Source: Taenia hydatigena (Eukaryota > Platyhelminthes > Cestoda > Cyclophyllidea > Taeniidae). From it: 64,000 nt of DNA. Position numbers and translations under genes: made by a program. Below the pieces are notes generated by a model. That model did not search any database. It worked only from the letters and a program-made list of their open reading frames with translations, and was not told where the DNA came from. The stretch covers positions 124,001-188,000 of the forward strand of contig JADWOT020001241.1 in assembly GCA_036345935.2 (NCBI GenBank), in the 5' to 3' direction. This document shows positions 24,671-37,900 of the stretch, piece by piece (position 1 is the stretch's first letter; every line of letters starts with the position of its first letter).

Positions 24671-27600
24671 ATAAAGAAATGGCGCAGTCAGCGTACAAAC
24701 CAACCAGCATAACCACCAGCAAAATACGTTACCAGCTTCACCAGTTAGGATTTGCTCATCGCTCTGATCTAACAAAGTAGCATAGAATGTACTTGCCTAC
24801 GCAGACAGTGGCATCTGCTCTGCATTTGAGCCATCGGTTGAAATCTTAGCGTCAATCATACAAAGGACATATACGTTAAAAAGAGTTCGAAAGACCCCTT
24901 ATAGGGAAACTCACGGTCTCCAAATATAACTGTGAATAGCGCAGTTAATTTAATTTAAAATGCATTGTTGTTTTCAGTAGATGGCAAAGGGTTGGGTTAA
25001 TTCTCCTTAAAGCGTTTTAAATCACAGCTTTGGTCTGACTTAACCGAAGTTTATCCACTCACCTGCAACCGTTTAGCTGCCCTCTGTTTACTCTCGCCAA
25101 TAGGTAGGTAGTGCGCACTTGCTGGATTGGTCTCTCATGAAAATCGACGGACTTTAGTCATTTAATAGCGCCTTCCTTGATCAACCTATTTGAGACAAAT
25201 TTACAAGTCAGTTTGGATAATTTTAGTTTGGGGAAACCGTGAGCAATTTTGTCGGCATCAAGTTAAAACATTATTTACTGATGACAAATCAGACTTGTGA
25301 GGATTCGATGGGCCACACTGCTAGGGGATATATTCCATAATATATTTCTCTCTTACAATGACATCATGTTCTGATTTATCTTACATTGAGTTCATTTTAA
25401 AACAAAGATGACGAAATGAACAGCTTTCCTGATTCAAGACATTCAAGCCATTCCACCGTTTCAAATGGAGATAAATGCCGTTGAGTAGAGACATCAATCC
25501 AGTTGCATGTGCTCCATTCGAAAAGCGCTCCTGTAGCTGCATAGAGGATCATATCTTCTGATCTCTATTCTAAATGAACATCAGTGTCTGCTACGCCGAG
25601 TCATGGACAGTACCACGACCGCATAGCAGCACAATCCTATCTAAAAAAGCTGACAGATCAGGTTCTCTTGGGTCTAAAAGCTTTTCATGATATAATCTTC
25701 GTTTCAAATTTGGCAGGTAGTAAGGTTTCTTATTTGGTACTGTCAAATATCGCCTACTAACGTCGCTATATCAAAGTTAGCTACAGCCTCCAAAGGTATG
25801 CCTTAAGTGGTCGAACCGAAGAGCACCTACTTATAAAGCTATAGCGTAGTTTAGTTCTTGTTAAGTTACTCAAACTGGTATGTATTACCAACGAATTGAT
25901 GAGCGTAAATAAGTTGTGGCATACATTTAAATCTTGCTGACTTCTTTGTGAATGCCAGCAAAACGTCTAAAAGTAAATTTCATTCGCATAGCAAGGAATT
26001 TTAGCATATTTTCCTCTCCAGATAGAACAATGCATTTGCAGGGGTTGTAAGATCGCTAAATTCAATGCTGTGCAAGCAATTTTTGCCACAGTTTTTACAG
26101 TTATTACTACCCTTTGATTAAATCGCATAAAGCACTGGGACACAATTTCTTGGACACAATTAGAGGCCCGGAGATGCTCTAGTAAGGCAACAGCATTCAG
26201 TGCACTGAGGTCGTAAGTGCAAATCGTAAAAGCTTTTATGTGGGTAGTCCAACTTCGTAAAAATAACCAAGTGTTTTGGGTAGATATGATAGGGCAAGCA
26301 TTGTATTGCATTGCGCTGCGTCACATCCCACCGGTAGTTTAGATAGTTTGGATCCTACCACAATAACACAACATAACAAATTGTCAAGCGTGTGTTTATA
26401 AGCTACTGGGTAGTCCATTAAGTTTTTGGTTACCTTCTAGAGCTCGCCAACGAGCTGCATTTACATACCATCCCCAGAAAGTGCAAAATTCATGGTTGGA
26501 CGCATGCTTCAATGAGTCGATTGGAGCATAGAATTTATTCAATCCAGATATTGCCCCGAAGATTACAAAGACCATATAAAGCAAGTCTACCGCATTTATT
26601 GAAAGTGAAGTTATAAAGAACATTTAGATTATGATGATAAGGGCAATTCATCGTAATGCGGAATTGATTAAAAAAAACATTGCGGGGATGGGATAGGAGT
26701 CTTTTGGCAGTACTTTGCATCAAAGAGAGAAAAACAGCACCTGTGATGGGCACGGGCAGAAGGCTATTCGGAGTTCGAGAGGTAACGCAGATGTACAACA
26801 TTGTATAACGCATGCGCATCGCTCTTAAATGCACCTCGATAGACTCCCTATGCGAAATTTTGTGCGGTTAATCGTACCCTGAGAATTTAAGTTAAGTAGA
26901 AAGGCAAATATTACTGGATTCAGAATAGGTGGGCCTTAAGAAAGGGATAAGAGTGAAGATATAAAATGCTTCGTGCGATGGCTATTTTCCAAAAACAATA
27001 TTAATTGACCAACCATAAAGGCAAAACTCTTAGAATGGGTTAACTGAGAGAAAATTAAGTAGCTGCTCAACCACTGCGCTGATAATTTTACATTATTAAG
27101 TAAATCGAAACCCCAGGAACTCCATCGTTGTCAAAATTGAGGCTTACAAAGGCTTCATTAAGAATTTATTCGCAGATTAAAAGAACCGTCAGCAGCATAT
27201 TTTGCATAGGTTTTTTTGGTATCAAAAATAAGGGTCATGAATTCTCGCGGTATGAAAGAATCACAAAAAAGCATCCACTGGAATTATTTACGAACTTCCT
27301 CAACCAGGCTAATGCTGGCAAAACTTGATGGCTAACGGATCACTTGCCTATATTAGCAATGATTTGGCCTTATTCACCTCCATTTTTGGCCCCACGCTTG
27401 CAGTCTGGTACATGTGTCAGATAATGGTGCCGGAAAGTGAAGGCTATCATTTATAGCTTACTGAAGTACTATCGAAAAAATGTGCGAAAAGCGAATGAGC
27501 CCTCTCACAAATAATCTCATCAGCGATTTGGTGGATAGGGTCTTACGTAGTCTTAGAGACTAAAATGTTTTAATTTTAACCGAGTTACCGCCTTGACTTT

Positions 27601-28940
27601 CTTTATGAGAAAAAAAGAACAAAAGTAGAAGAAAACCATTTTTTGCAAATTCGAGGCTGTAATTTTCCTGATTATTGGAATGTGAACACTTTGAGTGGTC
27701 TGTAGGCCATCACATGTGAAACAAATCATGGTGGGGGGCGCATCCGGTGTGCAAACGCTTTGAAGTGGACAGAGGGTAGAGGAAGTGACCAAAACAAGAA
27801 CTACCTAGTAGTCCTTAGGGCTTTATCTTGTCTGAACCATTCATGCATTCAGTTAGTACTTATTTGCTTCGCCATTCTAACCTTTATCTATCATTGGGGT
27901 TAAGCATTCTTGGCGCATTAATATAGAACTGTATATAGGAGCAGGAGCCGCAAGGCAAGCAATCTGCCATTCTGCTTAGCAGCATGGGGTCTTTTTGTAT
28001 ATAGGGCATCGGTTATTAAATGGCGAACAATGGTAGGCAAATCTAATAAATCACTTTTAAATGACTTAGTTAAATATAGCACATTTGGACTGACGATGAG
28101 CTTACAGAAGCGTGGGATTTAGCTAAACTTAGTTCGCAAGGCAGACAAAATCAAATCGCTTCATCAGCATTCAACCGAGCAAGCCCATGTTCATGAGTGT
28201 AAGCTGTAAAAAGTCCCTAAAAAGTAGAGGAGAATTCGGAATAACTGTGCTGAGCACCAACTGACGGCCAGGCATTTGTCAAAAGAATGAGGTCAAAGCA
28301 TCGGCGGTAATCAATGACGCGTCTATCCATCAGTTGGGATTAAACACGTCGCACTTTTTTATTGGTTATCTAGCAACTTTTGCTGCTATGTAGCAGTTGC
28401 GAGTCGTTCTACGTCTGCAGGTGAAAGCGCCTACAATTCTGATGATCAGACTGGCACAATCACAATCACAACTGTGTGAGCCAATTTTGTGCCATCCTGA
28501 GTTTGAACTAATTTTAGTCCCCACCTCAGTTCATGCGACCTCGTATCATGCATTTATGCCGCAACAGCTATTCTTACAGCCGCCTGCCCTGATGAAAGCG
28601 CAAGCAGTACAAGTGAGGCGATGAGATGATTTAGCTGGAGCCTGAGAGCACAGAGATTAGAGCATGGGAATCTAGGCTCGACGCAATTCGAGATAGGCGA
28701 TTCAAAGCATCAGCGGCCCAACCACACAAATTACTGAGGTGCGGCTGACGCGGTAATTAGCTAGGCAGCATGGCGGTTCCATAACCTTTAAGGAGCCCTT
28801 AGTGCTTAAACATTAATAATGATGGAAGTATAACTAGAGCATTAAGTTGCCCGAACTGAGCCCGAATTTCTCCTTTGGCATCATTCTTTTAGCTTAGCCA
28901 TGGCAAGTACTCATAAGGTCTCTTCTTCTCTCCCTGTCTC

Positions 28941-29457
28941 TTAAAGGCCATCCTTCCTGAACCCCAACTGGGACTTGAAAAGAGCTGCGGCATTAGTCTT
29001 CAAAGAGGTCTTTGTTGCTTCCACAGCTAGAAACCGTTCAACTTTTGCATGATCCACACCCAACGTCGCTGCTGAGTGACTTGACAGAGACTTCTCTTAA
29101 ATCATACTATTCTCTTCAGTTCCAATGTGGATAGCATCATGCAGAGCTTCACCATCATTGCCTGTTAGGGTGAGTGGTAAGTGAGATATGTCATAGGAGC
29201 AGCAGTCGCCAAAACATTGTGATGCCTTGACATCACTGATTTCTTTAAGGAAAGCCACTAAGTTTTCGACCAGCCTATGTGCCCTTTGCATTACTTCCTT
29301 CTATACGCCTCCTGTTGCTGATATTCAACGCTTTTTTTGGCGCCAGTCTGCCAATTGGACCTGCAAGGAGCTTATTAAACGGATCTAGACTAGCGAAATC
29401 GCGGCCGTGAAACAAGAATTTGTTGTTGCATCGACAATACTTTATTATTTCCTCCAT
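28941..29457 (-). pseudogene. Unidentified protein remnant, frameshifted
   Basis: Two overlapping minus-strand frames (29457-29275 and 29291-28941) join into one protein-like stretch of about 165 codons with a frameshift near 29285 and one in-frame TAA at 29097-29099. Parts read FHGRDFASLDPFNKLLAGPI, AHRLVENLVAFLKEIS and HAKVERFLAVEATKTSLK. Composition is like a soluble helical protein. I do not recognise the family, and chance is not excluded. Confidence 0.3.
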
Positions 29458-32400
29458 CGGTAATCAGAGATACCATGAACCAGCCAAGTCTATGCCAAAA
29501 TAGCATGTGCCACTCTACTTAAACTACTCTGCGCTACATCGCTCTATATTTAGACAATGAGGCCGTCGGTGTAGATTTCTCCAGGAAAGGAAATACCAAA
29601 GTGCATGTCAATAGGAGGGGTTATCCAAGCTAGCTGGGGTTCGTTTAAGTCATTTTAAGCGAAACGACACCACCAAGTTTCTCCAAGTAGCAGATCAAGG
29701 GGGCGGTGGCAAACGATCTAACCCATTCTATTTTGAAAGCGCACTAGGAGGGTGGTAAGCACAAATGTAAGCCACTGTTCTCAGCAGACAAATGTTTATG
29801 CAATTTTCATAATAGTTTGATTACATACCACTGATCCACTGGCCGCAGCGCGAGAAGCGGATGCAGTTGCAAAGTGCGATTATTGCAAATCGTCAAACGA
29901 AGATACTAAAAAGGAGCGATGCGATCCTCTGCGCTATGGCAGTTGCTCCTTAATTTGCCGAAATGAAAGCTGTCTAGAGAAATAAACATGAACATCAAAG
30001 CTTTTTTTCTTTCTCCCCTCTTCCTCCTCAATTAGTTCCTCGATTTCCAGCTCCCACAGACGCATGCAAGTTTGTCACCTCCAACACCCTTTCCACTTAC
30101 CTCACTCAACTCGTACAAACTTTATTACACCTGGGCTATCACAGGATTCTTTGTTAAAATGGTTCCTGCATACCTACCAAACCTACATTGGTATTGTTAA
30201 GATGCAGAGCCTGATTAAAGTAGCAAAATGCAACCAGCTGTGACGGCTTAGATGCAGTCAAGTCTAAATTAAAATGGACATAAAGGAGCGCTATGTCAAA
30301 CATGCGCTATCAAAGGTTTCCTTGCCAAAAAGAGATTCCTACACATCCCTTGGCACAATTTAACCGACACTATTTGGTTGTAAAGCCTACTTATTCAGCT
30401 CCTTTGTTTTATTAAATTTAGCCTTGATGGGCTGCTGTCAAATTCTCCTTGTGGTTTTACCTGCACTAGTAGCATAAGACTAAAGTTAAAGTTTCCCTGT
30501 CGCCAATCTAGGGCGTCCTAGAAAATCCTTGGTGGGGGATTAATACCCATGGTGCGGCTAATATATTTGAAGTGTCCTTGTATGGTGAGCCTATCAATTT
30601 TGGCGGACTAAAGCCAAAGAATGTACTCAAAGCAATTTCCATGAGCAAAGGCACCAGTCAACTCAAAGCAAAGTAACACAAGGTAAAATGGTTGTTTAAG
30701 GTTAGCGCAAGCAAGCCAATTATTTAATAATCAAATTGGCTGCTGTGAATATGCTCACTAAAAAACGTAACCTTTTCATTTGAGCATCTTCACATTTCTC
30801 TCAAATAGTAATGGAGAAAAGGCACATATTCGAAAATAACTAAACAAGGAATAATCGAAAAATTGCAAGTTTCAAAGATGATGCAGCGACCAGCTTAATC
30901 TCATGCTTCAAGACTAATGGTGAAGTTTTGGAGGCGCCAGCAATTTGCAACCGTATTAGGTTCCATGAACTACCCCAAAGCTGCAACAATCACGCCTTGT
31001 TCCAATTTGGTGAGCGTTTGATTATACACGCTACTCATATAATTCAGCAGATAGCATGAAGCCAAAAACAACGAAGTGTTTTGACAATTTAATCATTTTC
31101 TACCACTTATGGCCGGCTGTTTAAACGCACGCTTGAACAAGCTTATTAGTTCGTTTGGATGCTTACATGAAGCCGCAACACGGACACACCCTAGCATTGA
31201 CATGGAATTGACCCGAAACTTGTTCACAGTGGCGCAGTGATTATGGACTGATTTTATTAATTGTAGCTCTTGACTGTAAGCTCGAGCATAAGTATTACCC
31301 TTTATCCCTCCTTCACACTCACTGCCTTGGTTTTGTGAGATATTGCCGTTCGAATACTTGGCCTTGCTGGCCAGAGGTCGTATCGTATCGTCATTTAGGT
31401 TACCAAACAATCATCAAGCGCATTAGGAATCGTTCTACTCTACAAACCAAGTTCCGCCGAAACCCAGGATCAGTGGGTTTATTGCCAATCTTAACATGTC
31501 GTATTCGAGTAGTCCATTTAGAAGGGATTATGATATCAATTAATTACTGATGCTTCGCATTCAGGAAGGCCCTATGTTGTTAACCAGAATGGCAGACTTC
31601 CCCACTTGCAGCCATTAATCTTATACTCTAAGCCATATTAATGTGTCATGAACACTAAACTATTTTATTGTCCATCGCTTGGACATTCCATACACTTGCT
31701 GTGCACTTCAAATTGCTTGCGCACCAAATGGTAAGTGGTTCGAGATGGGATCCTCGCATATGCGATTACCGATCCACCTTTTATTACGCAGCGAAAATTT
31801 TCGAGGCGAGTGCGTCCTCATATCAAGATCATCGCACATGGAGCATGTGCGATGGTTCGCAGATCCAGTGAAGATTTTACATATCTAAGACCAACAACTA
31901 CAGCCTCAATTTTGTGATGGGAAGACTACTTCATGTTTATCTTTCTCGCTTTTGTAGGAGGCGTTGGAGCCGGTAACCCAGTGAGAACGGTTTTATTTTT
32001 GTCAGAGCAATGCACCCTAAACTGTTGGCAAAGTAATTTGCGGATGGTCTCATGGTCTTCTCGCCACGTTGCTCTGGTACCACTGCCTCAAGACTTAAGC
32101 GATGCTCGCTCTCATTTCTTGGCACTAGTTTTGGCGAACGCATGACCACATTTGCAGCAGAATGTCAACGTAGAGTTAGGAATTGAGATGTTATTTGCAA
32201 AATTATGTCTTCCAAAGATAAATATATCTGTCCCTTCTGGGGTAATTAACTTTTGTTCCAAAAACTCTTTGAGGGTTGATAGACTGCGACTTTCTTAGAG
32301 CTAACAAGTTTTTCACAAGCCTTAGTGTATGTTTCTTTGGAGAACTTGTAGAAAATTCGATAACTTGCTTTACAGGATAAAAGTTTTTAGGTCTCACCAT

Positions 32401-32479
32401 CCTTAACCCGGCATAAGTTAACATCGAATTTCCTTATATAGTGAGCAGTAAATGCTATCGAATTCCGTTTTATTAACTA

Positions 32480-32756
32480 TGGTGCACAGGCCATCAGTTA
32501 CCTCCCAAAAGACGGGAAAGAGTGCAGCATTTGCGGTAGGGGCTATAAAATCGAAAATTTGTCAGTTGCATCTCCAAGAACTCTGCGTTTTCTCTTTGTT
32601 AGTCACCCAAAGCTAAAGTCCAAACAAAAGCATTCCTATTTCTTTCAAAATGCACATGAAACAGTATCGCAAGGCCGTACATTCAGCCCCTGGAATCTAA
32701 TCTTGATGAAAAAAAGCAAAGCATTTTGCGTGAGTGATGTTTGGCCTCGTTATTAG
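32480..32756 (+). other. Possible zinc-ligand exon fragment
   Basis: The plus frame reads AISYLPKDGKECSICGRGYK and continues to a stop at 32754. C-x2-C with a following aromatic resembles the start of a zinc finger, but the His pair is not properly placed. No link to the 12-13 kb zinc-finger gene can be shown. Confidence 0.2.
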
Positions 32757-34802
32757 CACAATGCCATCTCGCAAAACACCGTGCCAATCTTGATCGTTAC
32801 AGTTGTATTGACAGTTGCGCACTTCTAGACTCCAACCTCAACAAGATCGAAGGTCAAAAATTTCATCGGTGCTGAATTTCATATAACCGGTGCATTTCAT
32901 CAGCTCTGATTGCTCAAAACCACTCATCCGGGGAGCAAATTTCGGGTCGAATTTAGGATATCATTAAAAATAAAAGTAATTTCTTAAATTCCGGTCATGT
33001 GTGCCATGCTTGTGCGTCTGGCTTACTAATAATGGCGAACCAAATGGGAGACGGCGTGTGTGAGGCGAGGTTCCTACCATCCTAACTCATCCCATCCACT
33101 CACTTTTCTCTCCTTCTCGTCTGTACGCCATCACATCTGAAACGTGGACAGGTGAATGTGGTAGTAGGTTAGCCTTTTACAAGACACCTTCGATACCTTT
33201 AGACAGGAGGGCTAAATACGTCCTAAATGTTCGGTGACGCGTAGCGCGCATAACAGCACTGGCTTAGGCTTCCTTGAAGACAATTGAAGGTATAATACCG
33301 AGGGTGAATGCATGTATTTAGCAAAACAGAAAGAAAATTTGGGCTGCTGGCATTGTGCAGGGACAGTACACCCGGCAAAGGTAATATGGCTACCTAAGTG
33401 ACCTTAACCGAAACCGTCAGTCAAACAAACGAAGCATTAACACGACGGCGATTGCCGAGGCAGGCACGAAAAGTGGGGAAGAAGTCGAGCGATAGCGAAG
33501 AAGGCTGAGCTGTAGATCTGACGACGGCAAAGAATTTACTAATAGGTTTACATGCGTGCTTGGAAATGTTTCATTATGAGGAACTGCACCGCTTATGAAC
33601 TCAATAATGTCTATTGTCAAAACACATTTCTGCCACTAACTGAAGCATACAGGCACAAAAATGGCAAGTTTCTACCTGCTTCATGGGAACTAACGAGGTT
33701 GAATCCTAAAACAAAGGTGCGCAATACTGTGGTTTGCTATAGCAATTTGCCTACTCGGATAAGTACAGTAATGAATCCTACAACCCCGCTTGAATCATCG
33801 TCTAGCCTATCCGAATATTATTGTCATTTCCACCTAATCTTGACACTTTCTACTCAATTAAGTAAGAATCTGCGTAAAATCATGCAATTAACTTTCAATA
33901 GGCAGAAAAGTCAATCATATAGGAAGCTGCAGGGATTGCGAGAGCTTTACACAACCCTCAGTGCAGTGTTGTATTCACCAACTCGCCAGCTTAGGTAAGG
34001 TACAGTAGAGCGATTGCTCACTTCAGCTCCTGTCATCGACACGATGGCCAGGTTTCCCTGCATGTTATTATTAATCACCATTGTGGCTTCCAATCCTCCG
34101 ACAGACATTGAGCGCAACGCGTTTTTTTTGGTACCACAACCAAAAACGAGCCAGTGTGAAACCACCAGCCACAAAAATGCTTGTGATGATAGGTTCATCG
34201 TTCTCAAGGCAGGCCTAGCGCCAAGTACCCAACTACCTGAGTTCCCTCTTTTAATTCTACTTGGAAGGCATACGGTGAAAATCGAAACATTTAGTTGATC
34301 AGTGGGTAAAGATGTGCAGGTATGAAAACTCAAACTTAACGCAATATCCAAATCTTGCGTTGTCTAGAGGTGTAAGCCGCAGTTCAATTGAAATGATAAG
34401 GGAAAGTAAAGGATTTCTTCTACAAAAGAAACATGCGTGCTTTCGGCAAACTCTGCGCACAATACACACAAATAAACTAGTGTTTTCTCAGTTTTCATTA
34501 TTCTCGGTCGTTTGAAATATACTTGTCGTCTGGTAACGTCATTTGTTGTGCCTCTCTTTGCACTAATAGGAGGATTCCTGTCGATTAATTCATAAATATT
34601 GCCTTTTTGCATGCAAAATTAGGAGGTGTGGGCAACATCTAACGAGCTGAGCTGTGCGCTGAAGCAGTGTGACCATTTGAGACCTCAGTAGTCACCACTG
34701 GTGTACCTGCTTTTCTGTCAATGCAAACCCCCTTAAGTTCAGAAATGCGAGTTGACCTACCAACATTGGATAATTATGTAAGTGTGTTTTGTCTGTCACA
34801 GT

Positions 34803-34925
34803 AGCAACCATACAAGTATAGGACCGTTCAGAAATGGAAGAAGCTGCAAAGACTGCCCGGCTGGAAAGAAGTACATGAACAGGCCATGTGATATCAGGTC
34901 CACTTGTTCTACCAGGCGTTCCGGA
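34803..34925 (+). other. Possible cysteine-rich extracellular module fragment
   Basis: The frame includes SCKDCPAGKKYMNRPC and two more residues of the same kind downstream, a spacing seen in TNFR- and EGF-like repeats. It is one repeat at most and ends at a stop. Treated as suggestive only. Confidence 0.2.
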
Positions 34926-37900
34926 GAACTTTTATAATGCGCAGTGCCAATGCCTTGCTCCTGCCTCTAAAGTTTATGAAGAAATAATTATCACAATCAG
35001 TGTTCGACTCTTACTTTGCAGTCACCTAGCAATCAGTAATAAAATGCTTTTTGAATCTCTGCCTTTCTCTTGCTAACACCAGGCATTATAGGCTGCAGAG
35101 ATCGAGAAGCTGCGATTACCATGTTGCACGAAGGCATTGACATATGTCAGGAAGTGAGCTGGTATTTTGCACGCAGATCTCAAGTGCAATCTAAAGCCTT
35201 TACGACAGACAGAGTCAGGACTCCTTATTCTAACCCGACTCCGTTCTGGTGGCATACAAGCTGGTACACTAAAATTACAGCCATTATATTAAAACATCAT
35301 CAACTGTAGCATTGCTTCCACATCCGAGAGTCAATAATCCTTGACAATAATGCCACACTCACCGACTTCTCCAACAGCTGGTCCTGAATATAGCGGCTTT
35401 CCTCCCGGCAATCGCCTTAGAAATTGGCATTCCCTGCCAACCGTGCTTCCATCCAACCTCTGGCAAATGCAAAGGCACCTCTTAACGATTGCCTTACAAC
35501 ATGATAAGCTGGTCAACTGCCTGGGCAAAGGCAAAGGGCAGAATCAGGGGATGAAAGACTCTGCATCCACAGGGGGCTTGCAGAGAGACTGAGAAAAGGG
35601 AGAGAGTGAATAGCACTGATCTCATTTGCACATTTTAAAAATCGTGACCAACTTTAAAAGCCGGCGTTGAAGAGATTTGCACTTATCTTTGCTTCACTAA
35701 TGTATCTACTGGTTTGGTTAGCAGTGGTGATGAAATTCGTCATTAAAATAAGGTAGCTACTAACACTCGCGGTGTCTACTAAGAGATAGTTTTCTTATTC
35801 TCTTCTACTTAGATAATGCAGCGCTGACCCTTCCTTCGCCAAGTAACGTAACGCGTGGTAGCGGGGAAGTAGAACTGATCTTCTAGAATCAGTGCATAAA
35901 AATATATGCCTTACATTATTCATTTAGCTCCCTATGCTGACAATGAGCATTGGGAAGATGAGGGGAAGCAGGAAATATTTTGAAAAACCTAACCTGCTAT
36001 TTTTGATAAGAATCTGAGAGCCTAAAATTTGCTCCTTTTATGCGGATAGATGAAAACCGCCCCACCATTCCTTTTAATTATGTGCGCAATATTAAAAAAT
36101 GCGTGTCGTTAACCGCAGCTGGGTAGATGGTTCTTGGAATTTGCCCTCTTGTACGGCGTCAATAGTGTTCCGCCTAAGCTTAACCTGGCAGCAAAAAATC
36201 CTTATTGTTGCAAAATCTTGCGCTCACCTGCTCAATAGGCATGGTAAAGTCAAATGAGGAGCTAAGGCAAGAATTAAAATATCGATCCTTCTACAACCAT
36301 TGCCGAGTATCAAAAACTCCCTGAGTGGGAAACGATTGCGTTTAGCTAAAAGTACTTTAAATCAACCCTTCAATTATAAAACATGGCTTAGTATTTTGGC
36401 TTCTTTTATCATAAAAAGCAGTTTATTAAAGTCGGGTTTTTCCACAATGAATTGTTCATTTATTCTGACATGCACTTTTGACCTTATATTTTCAGAGGAT
36501 GAGGCAGGCTGATAATATGAAGAAGCGGAAGGAAGTTGCGCTGCAAAAGGAGATACTGAGAAGCGAATCAAAAGTCAGAGGGTGAAATTAAAAGCGTTAG
36601 GCAGGGGAAGGATGGAAATAGTTAGCTAAGGTAAGGGATGCAACGTCAACTGCCTATCCACTTATAGTCAATATGTCATATAGGCTTAAGAACTTTATCC
36701 CTACGCAGGTCTTTGACCAGATCGTTTACTTCTTCTGGCAGACAAGGAAGAATTAGTCAGATTAATCATCAAACAAGTCTACATCTACTTGGATCGATCT
36801 GCATTGCCAAAGGCTTAGTCGTTGCCTTAGACCATGCCAGTAAATAAACATATTTTAACCCTTAGGTGCATACATTTTTGCCTTCGCATTCATCGTTCTT
36901 CACAACGAATGGACTAATTTATTAAGACAACTCCTTATTTGTGACATCTAAACAAGTGCGATGATTATGGTCGCGCCAGCTAAGAGAACACTTCCTCCTC
37001 CAAATAAATATTAACACAGCCTAATTAACGTCTTTCATTAGAGAGATCTAGCGCAAACCCATAGGTCTGTCGCGCCGTCTAAAGAACACCACTAGTTACA
37101 TCGTCTATGGGACAAGATGAATCCAGGTGACAGAATTCACCTCACCATTAGAATGCACGTTTATATGGCACGGTTCGTCATCACGGTTCATCACGGCGAA
37201 TTGCGCTCGCGTAAGATGTATCAACTATCGCCCACAAAGATGGGAATAGGCACTAGTAAAATCAAAAGTCTATCGATGAAGGCAGACGGTGATGAAAAAT
37301 ACGGAGAAAGATTAAAAATGTGTGTGCATGAGTGCACCTCTTCGGTGAAAAAGACTCAGTGAACACGGATCTCTTGAACACAGATCTTGAGTTGAGAGAT
37401 TTGTGCTTCCTCTTGATCTTCGTTTTTTGTTTAGTATGCCATAAGTGCAGGCATTGTAGACCCCCGCATATTTTGTCTACTCCTTCCGAGGAAAATGACG
37501 CCAAAGTAGGAGATAAGTATAGAATCTTATGCACTTGGAACTATTCCGTTTGTGATAAAGACACTTTGTCGAGCGTATGACCGAAAGAGGTCACCTTCGC
37601 GTAGGATAATATTTTGAATTGTGAACGTATTGTGCAGACATTGACTCGAATTAGGCAATAGATAAGCGGCTTGTGCTAACAGTTGATTGTGTACTTGGCG
37701 AGTGATCAAAAGTTAGTAGCATTGATGAGGAAGAAGTAAGCAAATAAAATGTACTCTTTTAGATTGCTAGGTGACTAGGCACGATAAATATAAATGCCCG
37801 AAAAATCCAAGCGTGCACGATGTTTTAGAATCACGGGCAGACACAGCATATAGAAGGCATCCTGTCCAAATAGTTTTTAGGCGAATACAAATTCGCTCCC

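Larger units (their letters stand above)
16870..24780 (-). pseudogene. RGC-A: receptor-type guanylyl cyclase pseudogene
   Basis: This locus matches the single-pass membrane guanylyl cyclases, which bind a peptide or other ligand outside the cell and make cGMP inside. From high to low coordinates the exons encode the extracellular ligand-binding region (24.6-22.3 kb), a membrane helix (22108-22024), a juxtamembrane exon, the kinase homology domain (20.74-18.88 kb), the dimerization helix (about 18.8-18.67 kb) and the cyclase domain (18555-17105). Exon sizes match RGC-C: 484, 85 and 193 bases are identical, and the second and third cyclase exons are each one base shorter. Disabling changes include stops at 23483, 20614 and 18776, several stops in the distal ligand-binding exon near 22.5 kb, and single-base deletions in two cyclase exons. 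The signal-peptide exon seen in copies B and C has no match here: similarity begins near 24.67 kb and the sequence beyond differs. Family assignment is firm; non-function is well supported. Confidence 0.88.

Noticed and set aside
24493..24780. 95-codon plus-strand frame
   Set aside because: It is antisense to the first ligand-binding segment of RGC-A.
33552..33998. 148-codon plus-strand open frame
   Set aside because: No domain, signal peptide or homologous motif; followed by an equally long unrelated frame on the opposite strand.
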